Source: Plantago major
Lineage: Eukaryota; Streptophyta; Magnoliopsida; Lamiales; Plantaginaceae
Direction: 5' to 3'
Assembly (NCBI GenBank): GCA_026545765.1
Contig: CM048839.1
Coordinates: forward strand, 46,608,677 to 46,672,676
DNA length: 64,000 nt
Shown piece by piece: positions 34,531 through 44,931 of this stretch (its first letter is position 1; each line of letters opens with the position of its first letter). The position numbers and the translations under genes were made by a program. The notes under the pieces are model-generated. The model made no database searches and was not told the origin of the DNA. It saw only the letters and a program-made list of their open reading frames with translations.

Positions 34531-34973
34531 AGAAAGGAGGTCCTATAAATTACAGGTTTAAGGTCCGAAAAACCCTTTCATGTTCTTTAGGGTTAAAACC
34601 CCTAAAGGGTTCGGAGGGCACTAAGTGTTGTCAGATGTAGTTAGTTCGAAGTTAGTACGCAGTTAGTACAAACAATTTGAAGGTTCCGAAGAGACCTACT
34701 ACATACGTCCGAACAAGCTACATACAACACTTATCCGAACAACAAAAGCATGCAAGACAATTCTACAACATAATTTTCGACAAATCTGAAAAGACCGAGA
34801 GAACACTTACATGTAAAAGATTAGTGGTTGGATTGAAGGCAGCTAGCTCCAACGAACAAACTTCCTCTGACTCAGACTTTCTCTCACGCTCGGACTAAAT
34901 TGCACTTGCTTCGGACTCACACAGATTGCGAAAATTCTCTCATTAAAAGTGAGAAATGAAAGCGATTGATGCC

Positions 34974-34983
34974 CTATTTATAG
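34974..34983 (-). promoter_or_regulatory. TATA box of the antisense gene
   Basis: On the minus strand CTATAAATAG stands about 450 bp upstream of the first coding acceptor of the antisense gene, followed downstream by a T/C-rich leader. It supports transcription of that gene from inside the element rather than from an LTR. Confidence 0.55.
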
Positions 34984-35109
34984 AGGGATATTTTGGGAAG
35001 CTCAATCGTCACATCAATTCATGATTAAATCTGAGTCGCCGATTAAAATTCATCCAACGGCATAGTTCAAACTACCAGATGAAATGACCGTTACATCCAA
35101 AAATATCTA

Positions 35110-36000
35110 TTTCACGACGATTAGAATTACAACACTTGCAACCTCGGAGGTAACACGGATCTCCATCCGTTCGGAGGTGATTCCTCTTCCTCACTCGGAT
35201 GGATAAACCATCATGAATAACACGGATCCCCATCCGTGCGGAGGTGATTCCTCTTCCTCACTTGGACGGATAAATCATCATAAACGACGGATTTTCATCC
35301 GTCCGGAGGTGATCCCTCTTCTCTGGTCAGATAAAGAAATCATTGTCCGACACAACGGACCCTTGTCCGTCCGGATAGGTTCGATGGCTTATGGGTGTGG
35401 AGCTATGAAATCGCCCATAGGATCATCATAGTACTTCCGCAGGCTTGATTAGTGAAAAACAAGATAAACGATCTTTTTGACCAATGATTATCTTGTCTTA
35501 ACCTCCCGGACCCTTGTCCGTCCGGACGTGTCCTATCAGACCCAACCGAATAATCAACTGTCCGTCACGCGGACCGTAGTCCATCTGGATTTCACTAATG
35601 GCTTATGGGTGTGGAGCTATGAAATCGTTCATAGGTCCTTATCTGGATTCGTAGAGTTGATTAATACAGACAGTACCAACAGTCTTCTTATGAATGGGCT
35701 GCTTGGATCTTGTATCTACACGGATTCTCGCCTGTACGGATATCCCACGATGGCTTATCTCGAATAATCAACTAGAAATTTCACACGAATCCTCGTTGGT
35801 CCGGATATCCTCAATAGCTCGCAGGTTTGGAGCTATGAAATCGCCCATAGGCCTTATTTTGGAACTTTCGAAGAGTCGACTAACTTATCTCAAACACACA
35901 CACAACCACTGTCCATACGGATGCCCCTCGTTGGCCAAATCCTTGACAGTCAACTGAGACAGCGTTCCTTCCTTACGCCTTTTCGGACCTATGCTTAATA
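35110..36000. repeat. Tandem repeats upstream of the antisense gene
   Basis: Three units of about 65 bp at 35148-35335 share CGGAGGTGATTCCTCTTCCT and GATTTTCATCCG or CATCCGTGCGG variants. Then three spaced copies of GTGGAGCTATGAAATCG (about 35398, 35611 and 35830) recur every ~215 bp. CGGAC and TCCG motifs appear throughout. The repeats lie where enhancer or regulatory repeats sit in several Tat elements. Confidence 0.65.
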
Positions 36001-36225
36001 TCGCTTACAAATACCCCATTTTTTCATACTTATAGTCCGAGACCACACTCTCGGACTGTAAGAAAAAAGGGAGGGGGGGGGGGGGAGATTAAGGTAAGGA
36101 CGACAAAAGGCACAGACTTAACACCTTTTTTTTTTCTTATGAGGGACGGATTGAACAAGAAAAACAAAAATATCCTCTCTACTTTGAACTATAGTTCCAC
36201 AACTATCTTCTACTAAGATACTTGG

Positions 36226-36241
36226 AAATTAAGGGGACATA
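36226..36241 (+). promoter_or_regulatory. Polypurine tract of the Tat element
   Basis: AAATTAAGGGGACATA directly precedes the 3' LTR. A separate 14-G run at about 36073-36086 lies further upstream. Confidence 0.7.
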
Positions 36242-37090
36242 TGTTGATACGGAAATATGTCCAATCCGTCATAAGACGCCTTTGGAACGAATCCTAAGGC
36301 GTCTCAAGTTGTCTAAAGGTCCGAGGCCTTAAGGTCCGACCCTCCTGAGTGTAACGATGAAATGGATCCCAAAGACAGCAGGTCCGACCCGAACCATGGT
36401 CCGAAGTCATGGGGGTCCGACCCGCGTGATGATTCGGACGTAAGTCCTTAACCTCATAAGGAACCAAGTGGACTGGCACCAAGAGAGAAAGCAGGGTCCG
36501 AGACAATCAAGGTCCGAACCACTATGCCTTGTGGTCTAGGAGAAGTGCTCTCAGACATAATGACGACCCAGACCATGCCCTCGGACCTACAGTCTCGGAC
36601 GAAGGTCCGAGAAGGTCCTCAGAAGTCTCTAATTTCTTTCGAAGAATGACTAAACTACCCTTGAAATCCCAAAAGGGAAATGGGTTAAGTCTTCTTAATG
36701 GGCCATGGGCCTAATGGAGCATTGTTGGCGCAATCCGAGCTTTACACTTGGCACGATCTGGTAAAGTCCATCCCCTTTGGGGAATCTCTATATATATGGC
36801 ACACATTCCCATAATAAAGGTAAGTCAAGCCATCTTTACGAACTAATCCTGAATACTATACAGAGTAGATCTTCAGTCTCTCTTAAGTGAAGTCTTTACC
36901 CGGTTTGACAATTAGCAAACCGGGTCTACGGTCCTAACCCCCTCCCCTCCAAAGTTACTTGTGCAGGTTCTTACCCATTAAGAGCTTTGGACCTTAGCTT
37001 TAGACCTTTACTTGGGACGAATTGGAGTGATTTGGACCTAGACGATTCAGGAAGAACTCACTAAGAGATTGGGGGACTTCACTCTCAACA
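36242..37090 (+). repeat. 3' LTR of the Tat element
   Basis: 849 bp, collinear with the 5' LTR, ends CTCTCAACA followed by the duplication GTAAA. Also carries the TATATATA box and AATAAA. Confidence 0.93.
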
Positions 37091-37580
37091 GTAAATATAA
37101 AATTGCACCGACACTGGCAACGCGACATGAACATTATAAGTTCTTAGTGATAACCTTAAGGTTCTTACGGGCTAGTCTAATGGGTAGCTACGCGACATGG
37201 GCACACTGGACCCGACGGGGCTAGTAGGACAATGATTTTATTTTACTATACAATATATAATATACAAACTTGGAACGGTCGGGGCACAATTAATAATGTT
37301 TTAAAAAACTCATTTAATTAGTAAAATTATAAGCGTAGGATACTGAGCTTTTCAAATAAATAAATAATTCCAAACCCAAAAGGCAGTCATGTATCGAGCC
37401 TATATATAACATCACGTATTTGCCAATGGCCGGTCCCTAATGGTCTACGAACATCGACTGTATATATGTAAGGTCGAATAAAGTCCAACAATTAGACTAT
37501 AGGCATGGTAAAAATAAAATTACATCGACACTGGCCAACGCGACATGGGCACATGGGACGGGCAATTTTCTTGATTAAAA
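37091..37580. repeat. Right flank of the Tat insertion: repeat copies
   Basis: Begins with the second half of the interrupted repeat copy (TATAAAATTGCACCGACACT) and has another copy at 37413-37572 (CGTATTTGCCAATGGCCGG, GGTAAAAATAAAATTACATC). Confidence 0.7.
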
Positions 37581-38440
37581 AAATAAAATTAATAAATATT
37601 CACAAAGAGCGTTTATGTTGCAAACAAAATGTATATTTTATTATTCTTATTAATCAAATGCAATTAGCCGGAATCTGAGGCCTCCTCTGGCAATGCATAT
37701 CATGTGTTGCTTAATACTGACTGATTTGGTTTTTGCTGCCATGTAGTGGAAATTTAGAATTTGAAATAACAATTAATTGTTTTGATGGAAATTAATTAGT
37801 GTAGTCATTATTGCGATGGAGGAGATGGAGTACTAGATAGCTATTTACAATGTTTTGTGAAGATCCTGGGCTTAATGACATGATTTTGTATATCAAAAAC
37901 ATAATTTATAAATCTCATGGGCTAACACAAAAAAAAGTCCACATGATGTAATGCAGATTAAATATGTATGAGCCATGTTGGAATTGAGTAAAGAAACTCA
38001 ATTCACACATGACTCCTCTAAAATAGGGTTAAAAAAAAAAAAAACAATTTTGCTCAAATTCAATTTTAGTAGAGTAAACTCTTTCTAAAATCTACTCCCA
38101 AAAAGATAGATTGTTATCATCGGGAGACTTGGTGGCATGCATGTAGCATGATCTATTGTAGTTTATGATTCTAAATGAGTTTATGGCTAATTTTGATGAT
38201 TTGTGTATGGTCTCATCGGTACAATATTACACTTAGTCTTTTGTCTCTAAGTTTTCTTCATAAAGTGATACATATGGTAATATGTATAGACCTGTTTTTA
38301 TGAAATAGTTTGCACATTTGTGTTATCTTGGACTCTCTCGTGGGATACATTGTTAGATCATGCATTCATTAGTTGAATCTAGGCATGCATTCACGTTAAT
38401 AAACTTTTATGTATTCAAAGATTTCAAGTAAAAGTAAAGA
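37581..38440. other. AT-rich spacer, no gene seen
   Basis: No coding character; a poly-A run sits near 38030-38044. Confidence 0.5.
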
Positions 38441-38655
38441 ATTGGCTAGTAAGGTTCTCCTTAGTAAATCGTAGCCAACCAAGTTAATTGGTCACCATCG
38501 GCTAGACCACTAGCAAATCGTTGCTATCCATGATAAGCGGTCACCATTGGCTAGACATCTATCAAATAGTGCTATTCAAGTTAAGCGTTACCACCGACTA
38601 GGCAACTAGCAAATCATAGCTATTCATGTTAAGCGGTCACCATCGGTCAGGGAAG
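38441..38655. repeat. About four copies of a ~55-bp tandem repeat
   Basis: The unit contains GGCTAG, a TAGCAAATCGT-like phrase, CTATTCATG and TTAAGCGGTCACCATCGG. Copies are diverged by a few bases each. No ORF. Confidence 0.7.
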
Positions 38656-39218
38656 TACCTTACGATGAAAAGTGAGTTCACGTTCAAGTTAATTTTCAAG
38701 TCATGTTTACGACGCCAAGTGAGCTCAAATTCAAGTACCTTACGGTCACCATCGACCTGGACCTCTTGCGCTTGATCTTTCAAGATGTCACATTACGCTA
38801 CCCTGACTATTCGATTGTGATATGTTGCCGTTGAGTTCATTGACACATATAAGGGTAATTACACATATAAATCAACTAAAAACAACTATGACAAATAAGG
38901 ATGGCTCGCTAAAACAGTTACAAATAAGTCCATTCTAATTTTCTGAGCCCTAAATCCACCCTGACTGGACAAAACTACCCCTCGCACATTCAAATGGCAG
39001 TTTCGCATCTTTTCATCTTCCATAAACTTCCAATCGTTCCGAAATTCACTTCTTCTCCCATAAGCTTTCAATTCGCTCTTTCCGATCAATTTTTCAGTCC
39101 GAAAATGGCAGGAAACAAGAAATCGACTAGATCCTCTGTCAAAAACGAAGAAACCAAGCCGAAAAATGAGAAAGGTACGAAACTACTACATTTTTTCTAT
39201 CAAATTTTGGTTAGTTTC

Positions 39219-39590
39219 ATATGCATGTATGTTTTGGCTAGTTTCAGATCCACTAGTAGGCTAGTTTCATCTCGATTTTGACTAGTTTCATGGGCAATGT
39301 GTGTTGTCTTCATGGGCATGTATGTTTTGGCTAGTTTCATATCCACTAGTAGGCTAGATTCATCTCGATTTTAACTAGTTTCATGGGCAATGTGTGCTGT
39401 CTTCATGGGCATGCATGTTTTGGCTAGTTTCAGATCCACTATTAGGCTAGTTTCATCTCGATTTTGACTAGTTTCATGGGCAATATGTGTTGCTTTCATG
39501 GGCATGTATGTTTTGGCTAGTTTCAAATCCACTATTAGGCTAGTTTCATCTCTATTTTGACTAGTTTCATGGGCAGTGTGTAAAACATAT
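39219..39590. repeat. Four-copy 92-bp tandem repeat
   Basis: The unit starts CATGGGCATGTATGTTTTGG, contains CTAGTTTCAGATCCAC and CATCTCGATTTTGACTAG, and repeats at 39219, 39311, 39403 and 39497. Confidence 0.8.
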
Positions 39591-39879
39591 ATAGAAGATA
39601 TGAAAAAGATAAATTCGATGTATGTTGTCAATACCGGGCAAAAATAGTGAAGCACTATCTCCACCTGGGAAAACGTTATGCACTGAGCTAGAAAGAAATA
39701 GATGATGAAGCAGAAAAGACAAGAGAAGAAAGAAGGCATGAAAAAGAGAGATGCTGCAAAGAAGAAGAAATTAGAAGTTAAAACATAAAACAATGGTGTT
39801 CTGTAATATCTATATGTATATAAGACCCTATGTATATTTTAGCTAGTATCATGAATGTAAAACATATTGTATAATATGT

Positions 39880-41100
39880 TTTATGCTAGTTTCAGGTGCC
39901 TTTATTCTAGTTTCAAGATCTTTTGTATTAGTTTCATATTCACAAAAGCTAGTTTCAGAACAACAAAAACCTGGTTTCATGGTCACAAAAGCTAGTTTCA
40001 GAACCACTAAACCTAGTTTCATGTCCACGAAAGCTAGTTTCAAAACCACAAAACCTAGATTCATGTCCACAAAAGCTAGTTTTAGAACCACTAAAGTTAG
40101 TTTCAAGTTCCCTAAACCCTAATTAAGCGATTGTCGGGCCTCTCATAATTCTAAAACCCTAGGGGAAAATGGTGAACCCAAAAATCCACTGAATTTGAAT
40201 ACTCCTTCCGGGAGCTACGATCTTAATTAGGGTTTAGGACGGGTATCGTAAACCCTAAATCCTAATTAAGCGATTGTCGGTCCTCTCATAATTTTAAGAC
40301 CCTAGGGGAAAATGGTGAACCCAAAAATCCACTGAATTTGAATACTCCCTCCGGGAGCTACGGTCTTAATTAGGGTTTAGGGCAGTGCAGGCTACCGAAC
40401 CCGATCCTAAACCTAATTAATAGCCCTCAAATCACTAAACCCTAAACCCTAAACCCTAATTAAGCGATTGTCGGGCCTCTCATAATTCTAAAACCCTAGG
40501 GAAAAATGGTGAATCCAAAAATAAACTGAAACTCATAATTCTAAAACCCTAAGGAAAATGGTGAACCCAAAAATCCACTGAATTTGAATACTCCCTCCGG
40601 AGCTACCGTCCTAAACCCGAAATCCTAATTAAACGATTGTCGGGCCTTCAATGCTAGTTTCAAGGTCAATTTTAACTAGTTTCAGCAAAAGAAAGTACTA
40701 GTTTCAGGTTCATTAAAAGTTAGTTTCAGCTTAAACAAGTTAGTTTCATGGTCATTAAAGCTAGTTTCAGGAACTCAAAAGGTAGTTTCATATTCATTAA
40801 TGATAGTATCAGGTTCAATAAAGATAGTTTAACGTTCATTAAGCTAGTTTCATAGTTTAAGTAGTTTTAGCAAAAGAAAGTACTAGTTTCAGGTTCATTA
40901 AAAGTTAGTTTCATGGTCATTAAAGCTAGTTTCAGGAATTTAGAAGTTAGTTTCATATTCATTAATGATAGTATCAGGTTCAATAAAGATATTTTAACGT
41001 TCATTAAGCTAGTTTCAGGAACTCAGAATCTAGTTTCATGCTCAAATAATGTTAGTTTCATCAACTAAAAATGCTAGTTTCAGCAACTAAAATGCTATGT
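39880..41100. repeat. GCTAGTTTCA-type short tandem array in two blocks
   Basis: Units of about 20-23 bp ending in CTAGTTTCA or TTAGTTTCA followed by variable 10-14 bp fill 39885-40115 and 40655-41100. The minus and plus ORFs across these blocks only read the repeat. Confidence 0.75.
40110..40640. repeat. ~140-bp tandem repeat with telomere-like CCCTAAA
   Basis: A unit with CCCTAATTAAGCGATTGTCG, CTCTCATAATTCTAAAACCC, GAAAATGGTGAACCCAAAAA and CTCCGGGAGCTACG variants recurs at about 40118, 40257 and 40454, with part copies at 40530 and 40620. Around 40437-40460 there are three contiguous CCCTAAA copies, the Arabidopsis-type telomere motif. Confidence 0.7.
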
Positions 41101-41259
41101 TTCTTCGACAGAATTTGCATTGTAAAACATTGAAAAAGAGACAAACACAAATAATAAAAATTATTTTATTGATAATAGATTGATTTTGCATTCTATTGAA
41201 TGCAAAATCTTATTACATTATAAAAGAAAAAGAAAAAAACAACTTCAAAGGCCCTGAAA

Positions 41260-41748
41260 CTAGTGCACCACTCTGTCTGAAATTAGTTCACTCTGACCTG
41301 AAACTAGGGAATTTTCACTTGAAACCCGGCGTGAAACTAATGTACCAATACCACCAACACGTTCAATCCTACCCACAACACCAAAACTAGTTTCAGATCC
41401 AACAGCCCTAGTTTCACAATGCTTTGAACCACTGCCCTCACCCACATACATTTTCCTACCACGACGAACGGAAAGAGGATCAACATCCAAACAATCATTA
41501 GCAATCCCAACAACAATATCCATATCAACATATTTCAAACCATGAAGTTTATACAACCCAATCATATTGTTCAAATCATCATCAGTAAAAACCAAATACT
41601 TTTTCTTCTCAACAACATAAAAAAACCTAGTGGAATCCAAATCCTTCAATCGAAATTTTGAAATTGCAATTTCCAATAAATCATAGAAACGAAAACCAGA
41701 TTCAATACCAAAAGCATGGCTGAGGCCATTAAATGTTAACAAAACCAT
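41260..41748 (-). pseudogene. N-terminal MULE-transposase-like fragment
   Basis: 162 codons from ATG at 41748. The residues FYDLLEIAISKFRLKDLDST, FYVVEKKKYLVFTDDDLNNM and VDMDIVVGIANDCLDV fit, from memory, the PB1-like N-terminal domain often found in plant MuDR/MULE proteins. There is no zinc-binding, DDE or SWIM region downstream, where the CTAGTTTCA array begins, so at best it is a fragment. The ORF starts about 230 bp inside the right terminal repeat, where a MULE gene is expected to start. Confidence 0.4.
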
Positions 41749-41977
41749 GAAATCTATGTTTCTGGTACGAAGATGAAGATGAAATCAAAAGAAGAAAAAC
41801 GAAGGAGAAAGAAAGCGAGAGAAACGAGATGTTGGTTGGTAGGGGGTTGGTGAGTATGTCTGTATGTACGTACGAACTTGGCGTTGAGTTTAAGAAAGTA
41901 GCGAGGGGTAGTTTCGGAATGGCCAAAGCGAAATTAGGGCTCAAAAAATAGACTGCCCCATATTTGTAATAGTTTTA

Positions 41978-42270
41978 TTGAGCATGCCTAAAATGTAAGC
42001 TCAACCTGTAAAGTGGTATCTTTATGTACTTTTCTATCATATATAATAGGCTGCAGTAAGGCTAGCTAAGAGGATCATATTTTTGAAATCTTAGCTGTTT
42101 TTTTAGAGCGCAAAACTGGTCTTTGTTCACCTGGAATTCAAATGCAGCTGGTTGTTTGGAAATAATCTTGACGCACAAGTTACACCGAATTGTATTAAAC
42201 CACCTATTTCAGTGTGACAGACCCATAGATTTTTGCATATGATAGTTCAGTGTAAAAAGATTAAGAGTAA
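41978..42270. other. Spacer between two TIR elements
   Basis: No ORF or repeat recognised. Confidence 0.5.
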
Positions 42271-43059
42271 GTATAGTAAAAGACCTGCTTTTCCATTAGG
42301 AATAGGAAAGACCATTTCATTTTGTTTTCATCTAAAACAGTAGCAAAACCACTGTCACTAATCCTTTCGTCTACTGCTCAACAATCAATCGATCAATCCA
42401 CTATCACTACTATCATTTCATTGCTTCTCTCCCTATTCCCTCCGCCTCCCTCCTCCATTGCTGCCCTACGTCTCCAAGACTCCTCCCTCGGCCTCCAGCC
42501 GCCATGGCCATCTCGTCCAGATCTGTTGCTAAGTCGGTTCATGAATTGAAGGTTCCTCTTCCAGATTCACCCTTTGCTTTCCAGTCGGCCATGGCTAGAA
42601 GGAAGAAAATCGGAACGGAGCGAAGGCCATGGCGAAGAAGAAACAGAGAGAAGCAAGGGAAAGCTTCTTCTTTTGCTATAGCTTTTTGATCAATCTGTAA
42701 ATTGGCTTTTTGCATTGATTTAAGATTTAGCCTCTCTCTTCCCATCCTTTTTATTCTTTCTCTTTCTTGTTGTTCAATCTTTGATGTCTGTGAGTTTTTA
42801 TAATTGGGGGATTTAATGTTTTTTCTATGAGTTTTTGCATCTGGGGAATTTATCTGGTATCTGTGAGTTTTTATAACTGGTGGATTTAATGTCGTGTCTG
42901 TGGGTTTTTATAACTGAGGGATTTAATGTCGTGTCTGTGGATTTTTATAACTGGAGAATTTAATGTCGTGTCTGTGGATTTTTGCATATGGGGGAGTTGA
43001 GCGCTAATTAAAAATAGAACTTTCCTATTCCTAATGAAAAAGTAGGTCTTTTCCTAGAC
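42271..43059. mobile_element. Non-autonomous TIR element
   Basis: Ends AGTAAAAGACCTGCTTTTCC and its inverse (right end read in reverse AGGAAAAGACCTACTTTTTC), continuing through ATTAGGAATAGGAAAG on both sides, about 38 bp. Inside are a C/T-rich region with short ORFs (42322-42689) and five copies of a ~43-bp repeat (42786-42998: CTGTGAGTTTTTATAACTGG, GGATTTAATGTCGT). The superfamily could not be assigned because no duplication is clear. Confidence 0.6.
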
Positions 43060-43331
43060 TTTGTAAAATACTAATCTAGTTCAATACAAAAGGACTAATT
43101 AAACTGATCATTAGCAATTTTATGGACGTACCACGAATTTAGTACAGTTACAAAAATAACAAAAAAGTATAACCACTAACTCTCAATAATTCAACTATCT
43201 CTCTTACTTTTTCATTTTTATCATTATACTATATCTTATCTCTCGTACTTTTTTCATTCTGTATTATTCTATTTCCAATAACAAACAATACTTTCTTATA
43301 ATAAACAGTGCCGAAAAAAAAAAAAAAAAAT
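43060..43331. other. Spacer upstream of the LINE
   Basis: AT-rich, with an A run at 43314-43330. The true LINE 5' end may lie in here. Confidence 0.4.
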
Positions 43332-43362
43332 CCATTTTTTTCCTTAATTTTGTTCGATTGGC

Positions 43363-44915
43363 ATGGCTAAGAAGCGACAATCAAAAGGTAAGGGTTCTAA
43401 GTCTGGAAATCGATCTGCTGGGAATCGTGGGGGTATGAATCGGGATCGTGATGGAGTTGTGGCCGATGTTACTGTTGCAGATGGGCATCTGACGGCGGAT
43501 TCCGATTATGGTGAAGATGGTGGGTTTTTTGATGCTACAGATGATGAGATCCCGATTGAGATTCCGATTGCTACAAGTCCTGTTGTCCGTTCTGTAGCTC
43601 CGATTGAGATTCCGGTTGCGGCTGTTCCATCTACAGCTCAGTTTGCGATCCAGATGGCTACTGTTCCATCTGCAGCTTCGATTGGGATTCTGATGGATAC
43701 TGTTCCGTCTGTAGCTTCGATTGGGATTCCGATGGCTGTTGGTGCGGCTCAACCTGGTCCAGGTAATCTGTCTTTACCTGATTTAGGGCGAAAAACTCTT
43801 CCTCCACAAAGGTTTAATCAGTTGTTTGCTGCAAATCGTCACTCGGACAATAGTGAGGTTTTGCGATTTGAAACTCCAAGGGATCCAGTAGTTTTGGAGT
43901 ATGATGTTGAGGAGTTGCAGGAGGGCATTGATATATGGCGTTATTCGCTTTTAGGGGTTATTGTTAGCTAAAAACCTCTGTTTAATGCTATGGAAAAATA
44001 TGTACGCAATTACTGGAAGCTGTTCCTGCTATAAGTCTCACTGACCAGGGGATTTTTGTATTTCGATTTGAGAATGAGCAGGATATGTTGGCTGTGTATG
44101 ATAATGGTCCTTGGATGATCAATGGTGTTTATCCCTTGTTGCTACGCCAATGGAAACTGGGGATGAAATAGGATGCTACAAGTTTACAGACTTTGCCTAT
44201 TTGGATTAAGCTTCCGGATTTGGAACTGCAGTTTTGGACTAATAATATGCTTAGCAGGATTGCTAGCATGATTGGTCGACCTTGTGGGATAGATAACTTG
44301 ACGAAAGAGAAGTTGAGGTTGTCCTATGTACGTTTAATGGTTGAAGTTGATGCTAGTAAGCCGCTTAAGGAGTTCATCATGCTCAAAGGGCGTATGGGGG
44401 ACATTAAGAAGCAGCTTATTGAGTATGAATTCCGGCCTTTCCATTGTTCCAAGTGTATGAAGTTTGGACATACTGCAGGGAGGTGTTCCACAGTGGTTAC
44501 TAGGGCCTGGCAAAGGCGGTCGGACGAACCTGGAACTAGTTCTACAGTGGTTCCTCCTGCTGTTTCTGCTGTTTTAGGTGGTGGGGCTGTTCTTCCTCAT
44601 ACCTACGCAGCCTGCTTTGACACATGGGGATTGTGGACTTGGTACTGGTTCTCTGGTGGCTTCTACTAGTAGGATAAATAGCCCTATGCCTACTTCTCCT
44701 CAGCTCAGTTTTGGGTGTCTTCAGCCTGGTGTGACTACTGTTGATCATACTGTTATTGAAACAGTTGGAGCTGTTCATGATGGGAATAATACTAATTGGG
44801 ATGTTCAAAGACATAGGAAACAGAAGAAAACGGTCAGTTCTGGAGTTTTTCCACAGGTGTCTTATGGTTTAAGAAATAATAGGAATGGTAGAGGAGGTAT
44901 TGGCGGACCTGATAC
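43363..44915 (+). pseudogene. LINE ORF1: DUF4283 and zinc-knuckle protein
   Basis: Starts MAKKRQSKGKGSKSGNRSAG (43363). Residues 62-127 are four to five diverged repeats of about 17-21 residues around IEIPIA/VPS(T/A)A/IGIPM. A TAA at 43969 ends this frame. Coding continues in other frames with GIFVFRFENEQDMLAVYDNG and PWMINGVYPLLLRQW (the DUF4283 pattern), a TAG near 44169, and then 44193-44669: PIWIKLPDLELQFW, GRPCGIDNLT and the CX2CX4HX4C knuckle FHCSKCMKFGHTAGRC. It would be the RNA-binding chaperone of the LINE particle. Confidence 0.82.
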
Positions 44916-44931
44916 TCATGGATGATCTTAA

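Larger units (their letters stand above)
12814..37090 (+). mobile_element. Tat-lineage Ty3/gypsy LTR retrotransposon, complete but decayed, carrying a nested LTR element
   Basis: Bounded by two similar LTRs (12814-13675 and 36242-37090) that start TGTTGATACGG and end CTCAACA. Flanked by a perfect 5-bp duplication GTAAA (12809-12813 and 37091-37095). Internal order is PBS, gag, aspartic protease, reverse transcriptase, RNase H, archaeal-type RNase H, integrase, long 3' region with an antisense gene, tandem repeats, PPT. The gag-to-integrase order and the second RNase H identify the Tat clade of Ty3/gypsy elements. Without the inner insertion it is about 14.4 kb, a normal size for this clade. 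Pol genes contain stops and frameshifts, so the copy is not autonomous. Confidence 0.93.
38911..41977. mobile_element. TIR transposon, possibly Mutator-like, filled with CTAGTTTCA repeats
   Basis: Left end AAAACAGTTACAAAT, then TGAGCCCTAAAT and AAAACTACCCCTCGC, matches the right end read in reverse (AAAACTATTACAAAT, TGAGCCCTAATTTCG, GAAACTACCCCTCGC). These ~95-bp inverted ends enclose three tandem arrays and one ORF on the minus strand. No clear target duplication was found; family assignment rests on the N-terminal transposase-like ORF only. Confidence 0.6.

Noticed and set aside
38994-39281. Plus-strand ORF MAVSHLFIFHKLPIVPKFTS as a host gene
   Set aside because: It lies inside the TIR element, has no known domain and ends in the CTAGTTTCA array; could be a transposon exon but not supported.
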